NCBI GenBank assembly: GCA_905221605.1
Contig: CAJNDS010002182.1
Coordinates: 359,501-423,500, forward strand
DNA from: Symbiodinium natans
Lineage: Eukaryota; Sar; Dinophyceae; Suessiales; Symbiodiniaceae
Length of the DNA stretch: 64,000 nt
Direction of reading: 5' to 3'
Below the pieces are notes generated by a model. That model did not search any database, was not told the DNA's origin, and worked only from the letters and a program-made list of their open reading frames with translations. Both the position numbers and the translations under genes were made by a program. How positions within the stretch are numbered: the stretch's first letter is position 1; each line of letters begins with the position of its first letter. Below are positions 1 to 10,842 of the stretch, piece by piece.

Positions 1-1692
1 GATGGTATCTAGCGATGTTAAATCCAACACAGCATCGCGAGATAATTCTTTGCGTGATATGAACACAGGTGTCTTGGACAAACGTGTCATGCAATAGATG
101 CCAAACAGCAACGTGCGGCTGGGATCTTGAGCAACTAATGGCAATCGGCAGACTTTTTCCATCAGTAAGCTGTCTTCTAGGTTTTACCTTCATGGTGAGA
201 TATGCAGAGTTTTGATGGCATGTTAGCACACGCGCTTGCAAAGGCATGCTACCCTTTATCTGAACGTCAAGTTGGCTCTTGATGTTGATCTAGCGCCTTT
301 TTCAAGCCCTCGGCGATATCCGTGCTGGCCGTGTGGCTTCACGCTCGAAGTAGAAAGGGGGAGCCCGTACGCGGCGAACGAACGTCACTCCCAGCCCATG
401 CTTTTCGCTCCATGGAGACGGGGGAGACAAAATTTCTTAAGCTTTAGTGGAAAGGCGCAGTGTTTCATGTTGTGTGGCAATTCACTATAGCCTTCATGCC
501 CTGATGCATGATGCTGCCGTGCAGTTGGGCATGTGTCAGGTACTGTATGATCTGCCTTTGGTTTCGCATTCCCAAAATATTTTCATCAGAGCGACCATTC
601 AATACAGTTTATGCATTGATTCTCTGCTGACACGAAGGCCGAAATCAACAGAAATACATCATGCGAGCCTTTGCTTGTTCGGGCCCCGTGTGCCAGGGCA
701 GCTGTCCAACAACATTCCCATACTACTGGTCCTGAAAGTCTGACAAACTGATTCTGCTAGCATCTGCTAGCTTCCTTGCACATCGTGTCCAACAGCTTGA
801 TTACCTTCCTACTGCTCCCCTTCACGGTATCCACGAAGCAATAACGGTTTTTATGTTACAAGTCAGCTCCCTGCGTGAACCGGCCCAGAGTCTTATTGCC
901 AATTCGCCCTCGAGTGCTTCCGTGGAATCGCTTGCGGTGCGTTGCGGTCAAAGCTGTGCTGCGCGCCTTGCTCAGTGATATGATATTGATGAGAGGTTTT
1001 GCTGTTGGATGCTCCAGGCAGAGAGCGTTCACAGGGGTTCTCATTACACTTGTTACAGTCAGCTGTTGCTTGTTGCGAATGATTATGTGGACACGTAGCT
1101 CAGTGGTACGTTGCGGACGGATAAGGTCGGTGTGTGTGTGTGCCCAGCATACTGGAGTTGGACATGTGTCATTGTCGTTGGCTATAAATTCTTCATCATT
1201 AAAGTTTCCAGAGCGGTTGCCACGGATGGCAGAAGCCTTTAAATCCCTCAACGTCTTTCAGGCTACCCAGAGCAGAGTGCAACTGGCCTGCGATTCGGCT
1301 GAGCACTTGGATGCTTGGTTGGAGGCAGGGTGTCAGGAATCACCATCGTGAGAGTTGGAAGGGACATCAGGCAGTGGGGTGTCTGTGTGAGCTTTCGCGA
1401 CACGCACATGTGTGAAGCAGCTGAAGCTAGCTGTCCAGATTTGCATCTCCAACCGAGATTGAAGGTCTGTCAAAAGTGCAGCCTGAATGCCGACTTTTTT
1501 GACCTGATCTGCTTGGCCTTCTCCTACACTGTACTTGGTGCTGGAATAAGTAGGAGGTAAACATATCATCAAGTTATGATCGCTTCCGAAATGTCCTGGA
1601 GCCAAAAAGTCTTTGAAGAGATTGCACTGCAAAGCCTTAAGTCACAATGAATTCTGTACCAAAAGAAGTCACTTTGCAAAACAGAAAACAGG
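1..1692. other. no recognisable gene
   Basis: I see no protein family, RNA gene or sizeable repeat here. Open frames exist on both strands at 856-1351 (131 and 158 codons, overlapping antisense), but neither has a recognisable domain, and the two cannot easily be told apart by composition. A short GT run lies near 1130. Confidence 0.4.
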
Positions 1693-1731
1693 CTAAACCC
1701 CAAAACCCCAAACCCTAAACCCTAAACCCTT
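1693..1731 (-). repeat. interstitial telomere-motif tract (CCCTAAA)
   Basis: Short run of CCCTAAA with CCCCAAA variants, the complement of the TTTAGGG telomere motif of plants and dinoflagellates. It borders a GC-rich segment (about 1735-1850) that is open in more than one frame. Confidence 0.8.
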
Positions 1732-1865
1732 CTGGGGGCATAAGCTCAGCCAGGTGCTCCGCAGTGTCCAAACAGGCGGCATGACTGCGCGCCGGGGGAG
1801 TCAAGGCACGCTGTCCCTCGGCCTCGGTGGCGCAACGGAGGGCTAATAAAAACTCTGGGCCCACT

Positions 1866-1972
1866 TTTGGGGGTTTCCGAAAATAGGGGTACCCTTTTTG
1901 GGGGCTCTTAGGGGGATTCTGATTTATTTGGGGTATAAAAGGGGTACCCCGATTTTGGGAATCACCCATTTG
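1866..1972. mobile_element. short inverted-repeat element, copy M1
   Basis: The left end reads GGGGTTTCCGAAAATAGGGG followed by TACCC. The right end is its imperfect complement (GGGTACCCCGATTTTGGGAA then TCACCC). Arms of about 27 bp surround some 50 bp. Related copies lie at 14649-14738 and 34543-34646. The size, terminal inverted repeats and lack of coding sequence suit a non-autonomous MITE-like element. No clear target duplication is visible for this copy. Confidence 0.55.
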
Positions 1973-2067
1973 AGGATGCGATGAGAATACGGGGCGCATG
2001 ATATTATAGGGCACACGTAAACCCCGAACCCCGAAAATATAGAAAACTGCCCATAGCTTAGAGACTC

Positions 2068-2098
2068 ACCCCAAACCCCAAACCCTAAACCCTAAACT
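2068..2098 (-). repeat. interstitial telomere-motif tract (CCCTAAA)
   Basis: Four to five CCCTAAA/CCCCAAA units directly flanking the candidate exon at 2101-2203. Confidence 0.8.
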
Positions 2099-2100
2099 CC

Positions 2101-2203
2101 CACATGTGGTGCTGGGCTTGGCGTACGATTTCTCCAAAGCTCCGTGCATCCGAGGGTGGACGACGTCAAAGCCACCAACTTGGAAGACGGCTCCTTTGCA
2201 AGG
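2101..2203 (-). CDS. candidate exon between telomere-motif tracts
   Basis: A GC-rich island of about 100 bp between two CCCTAAA tracts. On the minus strand it is open and balanced in composition, with stretches such as GAVFQVGGFDVVHPRMHG and ALEKSYAKPSTT. No family is recognised. The plus strand is also partly open (VVLGLAYDFSKAP), so the strand is uncertain. It fits the pattern, seen elsewhere in this window, of short coding islands edged by telomere motifs. Confidence 0.25.
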
Positions 2204-2208
2204 TTTCA

Positions 2209-2245
2209 ACCCTAAACCCTAAACCCTAAACCCTAAACCCTAAAG
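2209..2245 (-). repeat. interstitial telomere-motif tract (CCCTAAA)
   Basis: Five perfect CCCTAAA units. Confidence 0.85.
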
Positions 2246-2249
2246 GGCC

Positions 2250-5200
2250 CAAATAGAGTAAGAGCAGCCCGGCTGCCCAAGGGCCCAAGCCCCTTCTCTC
2301 GCACTTCGACTCAGTTCTGCTTCGTCGGCAAAGTCCCCGGCAACATCTAGCACAGTTCTGCAGCAGCCATTGTGTCGAGCCGCAAAAATGACTCAAGAAA
2401 TTGAAAAATAAACTTTTAGACGAGATGTGAATGCCGCATGCCCGTCCTATGACCCTCAACTCACACAAAACTGTAGCCTGACGGTCCAGTAGAAGTCTGC
2501 AGCATGCACGTCCGAGGAGTGGACCATACACGGCTCTTCGATCTCTTTGGTGACCAGTCAGGGACCCATTCGTTGCCCAAGAGGTGCTGGAAGTTTAGAG
2601 TGGGGTAGAGTGGCTGGTCACAGTAGTCATGGTGAACCTGCTTCGCACCTGTGTTTCTCAAGCAGCAAGCGGGCAGAAGGAGGCGAACAAAAGGCTTGGT
2701 GTTGACAACAAGCTGAACCTTGTTGGATGCTGGCAACGTGCTTCTTGACCCCAATGCCTCTGCCAGCTGGGCACAGTACTGTACGACAAAGAGGCGCAGC
2801 CATCAAACTGCAACGTAGAGCTCTTCGAGCGCAAAGTTGCCAATAAGGTCCAAGCGTCCCTTGCGTCACGCCCTTGCTCCGGAAACGTGGGCCGTAGCAA
2901 GGAGGTACAGATAGGCGAAGGAATGACATGGAATTACCATCCAGTCCCAAGTAATCAAAGCTTATAGCGGTCTGTCAACTTCACGAGTCTTGCGAAGCAC
3001 GACATTCACAACAAGAAGGTGCGAAGTTTGCGTGACACAGGCTGGAAGCTCTCTTCATTCGCTCATGTAAAGATAGAAGCACACACACAAAAACTTTCTT
3101 CAGACCCCCTGACCCCTCTACCCCCAGTTGGGCGTTGTTTGGTATGTGTGTGTGTGCGTACCAGGTCACCCACTACCGAGTCGCAACTGGGTTGCACCAT
3201 TCAGATTAGGACAACATGCTAGCAGCTAGCACCTCAGACACCCCAGCAGCCCGGAATGAGCGAGCGTCATGATTCTTCTGAGAATCCCAGCTTCAGAAGT
3301 CTCAAAGTGCCATGCAACATCCAGCCTGAAACCTGGGCGAACTCCAGGAAATCGCTTTCCTTCAGCGTGGTAGAGGCCGATGATGCGACGGCGAGCACAG
3401 CTCCGCGGCGCAATTTGAGTCGGTTTACTGGGGTTTACTGGAGGTAATGCCGGTGTTTTGGGCTTTTCAAGGCATTCGTAGAATCAGCCTGGGCAAGACA
3501 AGGTGGCGATAGGCCCCCTTTCCCTTGGACGAAGGATCGCCTCCGCCGGCTGATGTTCAGTGTGGGTGCAAATGGCATCCGAGCTGCACTTATTAGGGAT
3601 GTACCGACTCGGCTTAGCTTCTGATTTGGTTTGCATTGTCGGATCTCTGTGTGCACGATGGACAGAGGAGTTTATTGAAGCTTCAGCCTCGGCACACGGT
3701 ATTGGGCCTAGGGTTTACAAGGGTGAAGCTGCTTGGTCAGAGGCTCGTCCGACCAGGAGACCAAGCAGGCTGCATGGATTGAAGATGGAGTTGTTAAAAT
3801 TCGGGGATCTTCTTTCTGTGATCTCAACTCCCAAGTTTGAGAAATTCTGCATTGCACGGTCCAGGTGTGATCTTAGCAATGGCATTGGCTATTTGTTGAG
3901 CTGCACGCCCTTGCTCCATTCACTGCCTGCAAACGCAGTGGTCTTCATCAGCTAGGCTGCGTTGCCAGCAGCAGCCGTCGAAGTCATCCAAATCGATTCT
4001 GATTGCGAGGACTTGCCCTTCTCTGGCATCGAAGATGGATGTGTTCGTAGTTTTCGGTAATACGGCTGTCGATTTCTACACATCCTGCACGCTGTTAGAG
4101 ACGTGAGCGCCACAGTCGCAATAGCCAATGTCCTCAGTTTACGGTGTTCCTGCAGGAGGAGGGCTACGACGAGGCTTATGGCATGCCATGGGTTGGCAGC
4201 TTCTGCCAGCTTTCAGGCGAGCTCGGGAACATCGGCACATTGTGTCTGTGTAGGGTGGTAAGGCTATCGGGTTCGGTGCTTTCCATGGTCGTGGTTCCTT
4301 GCGCTGTGCGTGCATAGATACAGTAGCAAGTTCATCTACTCCCCCCAAGCCATGGCTCTGTATCGTGATGCGGCCCTGGTGATCCGGGATGCTAGCCACA
4401 AGGCTCGGAAAACCAGCTTGAAGAGGTTTTAGGGCCTGAAGCTTCTGGGCTCAGGCAAACCGAGCCCTTTACTTGCGAGGTGCTGAGAAATAAGAGGCGC
4501 GCTGCTTCTGGCAGAGCCGGCAGAGCAGACCCAGGTCGACGGCTTCGAAAGCAGCACAGCCCGAGCCACGTCCTGTGTGGGCAGAGCCGTCCAAGAAGAA
4601 GAACTGCAGACCAGGAGGATGCTGAGCTCTAGGGGCGAAAGCCGGCACCTGGGGCAACGGCTCGCGGGAGACTGCTCCCGCGGCGCCCTAAACCCTCGAC
4701 ACCTTTGCCAGACTAGCCAGGCTTAAGCCGAAAGCCTCTCCGATTGCGCTGCTCAAAGTTGTCTTCGGATTGGCCGCTCAGTCGGCCTTAGTTGGCGAAA
4801 AGCAAAGAGATTCACTGCGCTGTGCTCATTGCGGTGAACTTGGCAGCCACTGGGATCAGCGTATGTTCTGCAAACACGATATTCGTATCTTTTAAGTTGA
4901 TTGATGAGCGTTGTGCCAATTGCTGTGCAAAATGTCATTGTCATGATTCCTTGGAACACGCCTTGTAAAGCCAATCAACGTACTGAGCCCCAACTCGTCC
5001 TTGCGCCGTATGGACCAGCCCGTCAATGCCTACAAGACCAGAAGCCGTAAACAATGTCCAGGCGCCACGGAAGCCTTGGACGCTCCGGATGCTCTTTCCC
5101 AACTGAAGCACTTGGAGGTACCGGGTACATGGGGCTCCTTATGAAGTGCGGGCATTGAAAGTCGCAGGCCAACTTTGCTGCAGTTCCTAAGCACTTTCTG

Positions 5201-5960
5201 ACACACGTTCGGAAAGCTGGCAAGAACTAGTGACGTATCAAGCGTTGCATCTTAAGCAAAGGAAGCTGACTGCTATAGTCTACTCTTAAAATGTCGTTGC
5301 TGGCTTCCCTACTCACGCCAGACAGGAGCCATCCTACAGTACTGTAGCCATCACATGTGGAGGTTGAGATGACTGGAGTCGTGGAAAAGTGGTCGAGGAC
5401 GTTGGCAGCGACAGAGGTCCGGATAGGTTTGTATTCGGCTTTGCGCGCGCTGTGGTAGTGCGGTCGCTTGTTCCCAGATTTGGGCAGATTTGGGCAGAAC
5501 TAACGAATCATGATGAATCATGAATGATTCCCAATCCTTTGGTGCGGTGCCGATTTCAACCAGGGCAAGACACGGCCACGCAGCCCCCAAAAGACTTGAA
5601 AGAGTGGAGAGTGGAGGCAGATTGTCGCGGCTTGCTACGCTTCTTTGGTCTGGGCGCCTCTTCTGAATGTATGTGCAGGGTTCAAAGTTCAAGGTGTAGC
5701 GAAGCTTTGAGACCAAACGGTCCAAACCCAAAGGATCCCTTTTTTATTCTTCATCATCAAAACTCGTAACATGTATGTATGCCTAATTTGGTCCAAGGAC
5801 TTAGGGACCATCCCTTTAGCTGCACAAGCAGGCCTGATCAGCTCAGATGAGCATAAAGCAGGATACCGGGTTGAAGTCAAAATGGGATCTGCGTCATGCT
5901 TGAGACGCTTCTTGGGATGAGTCAAGACGTCATGGCCATAAGCTTCAGCTGCTCAACCAG
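2250..5960. other. mostly unassigned non-coding sequence
   Basis: No family could be recognised. A plus-strand frame of 131 codons (3560-3955) and several minus-strand frames under 130 codons are open, but none has a domain or convincing splice edges. One GC-rich piece is listed separately (4469-4657). Confidence 0.4.
4469..4657 (-). CDS. weak candidate exon, unknown product
   Basis: A GC-rich minus-strand frame of 62 codons containing DGSAHTGRGSGCAAFEAVDL and then LLCRLCQKQRASYFSAPRK. The C-x2-C pair could be half of a metal-binding knuckle, but no partner cysteines are seen. The plus strand is also open over part of it. Composition is the only real support. Confidence 0.18.
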   Translation of the reverse strand: MPQVPAFAPRAQHPPGLQFFFLDGSAHTGRGSGCAAFEAVDLGLLCRLCQKQRASYFSAPRK

Positions 5961-5966
5961 GAGCTC

Positions 5967-6010
5967 AGGGTTTAGGGTTTAGGGTTTAGGGTTTAGGGTT
6001 TAGGGTTCAG
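5967..6010 (+). repeat. interstitial telomere-motif tract (TTTAGGG)
   Basis: Six TTTAGGG units, 26 bp upstream of the exon at 6036-6109. Confidence 0.9.
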
Positions 6011-6035
6011 AATCCCTCAAGCCCAAAAACCTCAG

Positions 6036-6109
6036 GTGCCCCAGAGGAGAGTCAGCTCGCGGAGGCGGCAGCGCAGCTCCTTCGCGCGCTTAGCACCTTC
6101 CGCGGCCAG
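6036..6109 (+). CDS. well-bounded candidate exon, unknown product
   Basis: A GC-rich exon preceded by CTCAG|GT and ending CAG|GTGGGC, so both splice edges fit. It reads APEESQLAEAAAQLLRALST and then FRGQ, a helical, alanine- and leucine-rich segment. The frame stays open past the donor to a stop near 6140. Telomere-motif tracts lie 26 bp upstream and about 33 bp downstream. The protein is not recognised, and neighbouring exons were not found. Confidence 0.4.
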
Positions 6110-6142
6110 GTGGGCGACCTGAGCGGCAGTTCAGTGGATTCA

Positions 6143-6177
6143 TAGGGTTTAGGGTTTAGGGTTTAGGGTTTAGGGTT
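6143..6177 (+). repeat. interstitial telomere-motif tract (TTTAGGG)
   Basis: Five TTTAGGG units following the exon at 6036-6109. Confidence 0.9.
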
Positions 6178-6179
6178 TT

Positions 6180-7838
6180 TGTTCAGGCATGAACGTATGA
6201 AGGGAGCTGTTTGACCAAAGCTGCAAGATGTGTTTGGAAATGTGATGAGTAATGAGCCCGCCGAAGGGCGCGACTACGTTTTTTTCACTCGCTTGGCACT
6301 ATCCGGTTCAGCATTGTCGAAGATCTGCAAGCATTCACGGGCCAGATCTTTGGATGTTACTCAGGTCTTGCAAAGGTTTGGTACTTCGTGAGGACCCAGC
6401 CCGACATCCTTAATCCTCAATCCAACCGGACATCACAGATATGCACCTCGGCACTTCGCAAGGTTCGTGGCAAAATCCTCAGCCACCGATCCCAATCTTA
6501 AAGGATCCCACCACCCTGTCTGCGCATGTCTATACACGCACATCCTACATAGCCCGTCTGAATGACCGATCTTCTTAGATGCCGTAAGGCGACGCTTGGG
6601 CCGAACTCGAGCAGCACGCGAGCGAGGAGGCGAGAAAGCGAGGCCCTGGAAGTTGGGTGGAGGGGAGGGGGACTTTTCACGCACGAGGAGTTGGCTTGAG
6701 ACATGCAACCTCCACCAAACGTGTTGAACACATCAAGCGCAATTTTGTGAGCGAAACCTACGAAGCTTACAGTCGAGCATTTGGGATTCCGGCTGTTTAC
6801 ATTGTTTCCGGGTTGTTTATAAGTTTAGACCACCCCAGCCTTTTTTTCGAGACACTTCGGCATGTTTCCGCAATCGTAAACAAAAACATTAACAATCAAT
6901 CTTGCCTACGTGATCTGCGTTTTTCGTTTTGGCCGCCTGGAACAGAATCTCGGGCTTTCACCATTTGTGCTTTTTCGTGGTTGCCAATCACGAAACGCCT
7001 CCTCGACCATCTTGTGCAGGCACCAAGAAGCCGGGCAAGCCCCTGCGCACTCGTGCCCGCACCCAAACTGCAGCCACCGACACTTCAGAGGCAGGATCTT
7101 GGGGAGGTATCAACTAACGATCTTCGCGTACGGATGTGGCGAATCGCGGTCACTGCCATGGCAAGACTGCAGTATTGCATCTTAGACTGCTTGAGACGCC
7201 GAAGAGGTGGTGCACAACTCACGTGTCCCTCTGAACTGGAGAGTTCGTTTTGTTCGCTTTAATTGGCCGAGACCAATCACGCTTCATAAGGGGGGCACTG
7301 TTCTCTTGCAGTTTAATGTCAGAGTTTCTCTCGGAAAATTGCTGTAGGCCCCGATGACAGCAACGCGATCCGAATCCAATGAGACGTTGGACACTCCTGC
7401 GCGGTTTCTCGGCCAGTTTGGTCCGATTACAGCTGGTGGTTTCAGAACGGTGCTTACTGTGAGTTGCTGACACAGTTTTGTAAGAGACGCCCTGCTGCGC
7501 CGAACACACAACCAGCTCGCAGCACAGGTCACGAACCCACTCGGCAGATGAAGCCGAGTCTTTTGTCAGTGTTCATAGCGCCGCCTCCTAGGACCGGCTA
7601 GAGAGGTCCTGAGAAGGATGCCTCGTGAATTTTCCATTTAAAGACACAGGTCTCCCAAGCCACGGATGCCTTGTACATTAGCTGCATTAGCTCCATCCTA
7701 GCAAGCACGAGGGAGATGGCAAGTTCAGGGCTTAAGGTGACTCGTGCCCACTCGGGGGCACGACACACCAGTGCTGCCCAAAGCAGAAATTGTACGGAGA
7801 GGGTACATGCCTCAAAATTCGCTTGCGCGACGAGGCTT
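6180..7838. other. unassigned; one 201-codon open frame
   Basis: A plus-strand frame at 6657-7262 is open for 201 codons. Its composition drifts and changes character along its length, and overlapping frames are open too. No domain is recognised. I regard it as unproven and do not call it a gene. Confidence 0.3.
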
Positions 7839-7839
7839 G

Positions 7840-8740
7840 TCAAGTTCCAGAGTGTTCAAAAGGGATAGTGGTCCGCCATCGCCCTGGGGGGGGCCAAAGT
7901 TGCCTCCCGGTGCTTTGAGCTTCTGCTCGAGGACAGTGGCCGAGGGTGCTGGCGAGATGCCAGCTCCTCCGGCCTATTTTCAACAGGCAGGTTGCCAATT
8001 CGGCGGCGCCTGACTCACTCATAGCGCTGGCCTCCCTGATGGGAAAGGCCGAGTTGCTGAACATCCCTGTGCTGGCTGCTTGGGCGCATAGGATGCGCCT
8101 ACAACAAAAAGATTTGTGCCTGCAATGCCTGCAGCTGCTGCTAAATGAAGATGATCAACCTTTGTTCACCAGTGCGTTGCGTGGGAACTCTTTTGTGGAT
8201 GGCTTTAGTCATAGCCTTTATCAATTTATCGTAGCTTAAATTCTTAAGCATCCTGAACGCGTGGAAAGCTGAGACGTCAGTGGCTCTGAGCTCTTCGGTC
8301 GAGGTATTTTGGGCTTCACGCTTTCACTTCTAAAACCTGCCACGGCTCCTCATGAAGTCATTGCCTTGCAAGGCTGGGTTGGGCAAGGCACTGCATCGAG
8401 GTTCTGAGCTGTACAGCGTAAGATGATTCCATGGAGCAGCGGACTGTGTCACAGGATCAGGCGCATGGCCTAAATGGCTACATGCCACAGCAAGAAGTGA
8501 CTAAGTCAGGGCAGAATCTGTTCTTCACATACCCAGACCCTCTCGATGCCGCTAAGCACAAGCAGGGATTACTTGCTTTCCCTTTCCGTCTCTGCTTCGT
8601 GCTGCATTTCACGCCCTTCCATGCCTGGCTTGGCTGTCGCCATGGCTGCCAGTACATGGCAGGCACAGAGCCCAGCAAGGGCCCACACGTGGACAACCTG
8701 CTGTATATAATGTTGGACCTGCTTTAGCTTGTGGGTTAGC
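7840..8740 (+). repeat. local duplication, copy 1
   Basis: Two blocks (about 7840-8420 and 8425-8700) recur in the same order and orientation at about 15120-15900, with point changes and indels. Matching landmarks include a block ending TTTTCAACAGGCAGGTTGCC and a shared segment around ATGCCACAGCAAGAAGTGAC. The two copies lie on either side of P2 copy A. Confidence 0.7.
7991..8239 (+). CDS. candidate terminal exon, unknown product
   Basis: Preceded by ...CAACAGGCAG|GTTGCC, this frame runs 82 codons to a TAA at 8237. It begins VANSAAPDSLIALASLMGKA, followed by ELLNIPVLAAWAHRMRLQQK and a leucine-rich, acidic LQLLLNEDD. It reads like a helical globular segment, and no family is recognised. The duplicate at 15.26 kb shifts frame after VANSAA and stops, so only this copy stays open. 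Confidence 0.4.
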   Translation, partial: VANSAAPDSLIALASLMGKAELLNIPVLAAWAHRMRLQQKDLCLQCLQLLLNEDDQPLFTSALRGNSFVDGFSHSLYQFIVA

Positions 8741-8815
8741 CCCTCCCCCGCCCCCCGGAACAATCGAGACTGGTTCTTGGATGCGTTTACCACGTTTGCC
8801 CCGCATTTCCTTCTT

Positions 8816-8863
8816 TTGTGTGGGGTGGGGGGGGGGGTGGGGTGGAGTGGGGGGGGGGGGGTT
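8816..8863 (+). repeat. G-rich simple tract
   Basis: Guanine runs broken only by single T or A bases, about 45 bp. Similar G or C homopolymer runs occur at 23548-23565, 28568-28592, 31914-31931, 33818-33832, 43210-43243, 45271-45285 and 56981-56993. Confidence 0.9.
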
Positions 8864-9065
8864 GATTACGTGCTTTTGCAGAAGAAGCACACCCGGAAGG
8901 TTCTCTCATGTGCTCCTTTGGGTTTTCCAGGGTTTAGGGTTCAGTCTTTCGGACGCTTACAACCTTGCGTTTCGGGCTTCCTGTGCCTCATGTGTCAAGA
9001 AACAAAAGCACAAACACAGGTCTACCTGACGCTTCTAAACGTGTTTGGAGCCTGGCGAAGCCCAA

Positions 9066-9155
9066 AAAAAAGCATATATACATAAATACATATAGACATG
9101 TATACGTATATACATACATACATGTGTACGTATATACATATATACATATACATAG
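9066..9155 (+). repeat. AT-rich (TATAC/ATAC) microsatellite
   Basis: Imperfect CATA/TATA/CGTATA repeats. Similar tracts occur at 26383-26572 and 44139-44230. It adjoins the T-rich minisatellite at 9166-9340. Confidence 0.9.
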
Positions 9156-9165
9156 GCTTTGAAAC

Positions 9166-9340
9166 CCTCTCTTCTTTGTTGCTTGTTGTTTGTTGCTTCT
9201 TGCTTGTTGTTTGTTGCTTCTTGCTTGTTGTTTCTTGCTTGTTGTTTGTTGTTTGTTGTTTGTTGTTTGTTGTTTCTTGTTTTTTGTCTGTTGTCTGTTG
9301 CTTGTTGTTTGTTGCTTGTTGTTTGCCTGTTTTTCGCTTG
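9166..9340 (+). repeat. TTGTTTGTTGC-type minisatellite
   Basis: About 175 bp of short repeats built from TTGTTTG and TTGCTTC. The long antisense open frames here (Asn/Gln/Lys-rich) are translations of this repeat, not genes. Confidence 0.9.
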
Positions 9341-9344
9341 CTTC

Positions 9345-9880
9345 CATAGCTTTCGATGGTGAATGTTGCCTCTTGCATTGTGCCCCACAAAAGGTCAAAC
9401 ATACAGAAAAACACTGTAAATGACGATGTAAACGCCACTTTCGCTGCAAAAACCTCTCTCCACTCCTTCCACCTTACGCTTCCAAACGTGTTTCGAGCCT
9501 GCCGAAGCCCAAAAAACAGAAAATTGGCGCCCCGTTTCGCTCGAGACGTCTGCGTTCCGCGTGGTCCAAGTCCTAACTTGGAAGACGCAACGCTTGTCAT
9601 CAATCTGCCACATCCAATCAAGAAGGATAGCACACAACGCTGTGTCTCTACAACATACACTTCTTCGCAAACACTCAAAATCACTGCGCCTGCCATGTTA
9701 TTCCTAGCTCCGCCTGATGAACCAACGAAGCACAACCACACCCAAACAACCCCAACGTTCGGCTAACAACGCGCCCGCACGAACATTTGCGGGGCAAACG
9801 TGGTACACGCGTCCAGGTTCTTGCTCTCTTTAAACGTTCCAGGGTTTTATATGGTTTAAAGATGTTTAAAGGGAGTTTAG
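9345..9880. other. no recognisable gene
   Basis: Open frames on both strands without domains. A phrase near 9044-9085 (GTTTGGAGCCTGGCGAAGCC) recurs at about 9488-9520 with variation, so the minisatellite is flanked by related sequence in direct orientation. This suggests a repeat unit rather than a gene. Confidence 0.4.
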
Positions 9881-10650
9881 GAAAGGGAGGAGGCATGATT
9901 CTGTGATGCTTTGCGCGTACTGCTGTCTCATGCTGCAATGTCGATTTCTGCAAGAAATCCTCTGATAGTCTGGGCCGCAGGATGTATGTAAGCAGATTCC
10001 CCGGCTGAACAGCTGTCTCAGTGGTCTATGCTGCAAATGACTGCTTCATAAGCCGGACTGGTGATTGACTCCGTCTGCCTGAGCCAGGCAGACCTGACCA
10101 GGCGATGTTTCCCGGAGCGGCGTTGGTGCCAGTGCACATGTCACGCTTGTCAGCGAGAGAAGTCCTAAGACATCCTGAGACCCTTCAGACCGAGAAGTGT
10201 TTGAGAACTATAGCTCTCATTAGCTCTCCATCCCGAGAGCAGACCGTCGAAAATCTTCCCCCGCGCTGCCGCCCCCCCTCCCAGGATGCTGATTTTCTGG
10301 GGCCTTCGTGTTCAGGGTTTAGGGTTTAGGCTTGATTCTTGGGATGATCCTCGTCCAATCGCCGCCTTTGCCTTGCTGCCGCCACTGGCTCAGCGGGATG
10401 TGAGCTGCAGGACTTTCACAGCTCCGACCCTCGGCTTACTTGGGGAACGCCACTTTACCAACATGAACACCTCTTCTACAGGGGGGAGCGCTTCTGCAGT
10501 TAGACTGTGCTCTTATTTCTTGTTGTGGGGCCCACTGCTAGGCCCAGGTCCCCGAGCTTATACCCTTCTCTTTCTGGCGGCGTGATGCTCTGATGTGCAT
10601 GGCAGAGTTCAGGACGGTCGCCAGCCTGCTTCTTCAAAGACGCTTGGGCT
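9880..10650 (+). repeat. upstream part of P2-helicase segmental duplication, copy A
   Basis: Matches 38170-38970 in order and orientation. The best block is 10387-10446 against 38584-38643: 60 bp with one visible mismatch. The duplication resumes near 11770 after about 1.1 kb that copy B lacks, which contains the telomere-motif inverted-repeat structure at 10843-11212. Confidence 0.7.
10315..10330 (+). repeat. short telomere-motif tract
   Basis: Two TTTAGGG units inside the duplicated segment. Copy B lacks them at the matching place (about 38500-38515). Confidence 0.7.
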
Positions 10651-10842
10651 GGCTTCAGAGATACTCGGGGTGGATCCCGCTTTAGATGGTGCTGCTCGAA
10701 CTGCTTAAGAAACCGGGGCTGCACCACGATAAGCCCAGCAAAAGCAACCCAAGCCAAAGGGAAAAAACCCAAGCCTCACAAGATCCCCCCCCAAAAAGCA
10801 CTGGCTTTCCTGTCCCTGGATAGGTGATTTTTCAGGGCTGAT

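Noticed and set aside
1088-1160. tRNA A-box-like GTAGCTCAGTGGT
   Set aside because: No B box (GGTTCGA-type) at the right distance and no cloverleaf stems; GT repeats follow.
875-1351. 158-codon plus-strand ORF opposite a 131-codon minus ORF
   Set aside because: No domain, no splice edges, and both strands equally open.
6657-7262. 201-codon plus-strand ORF
   Set aside because: Composition changes along it and no part resembles a known family; kept only as a note.
9022-9741. 239-codon minus-strand ORF rich in Asn/Gln/Lys/Thr
   Set aside because: Product of the TTGTTTG minisatellite and its AT-rich neighbour.
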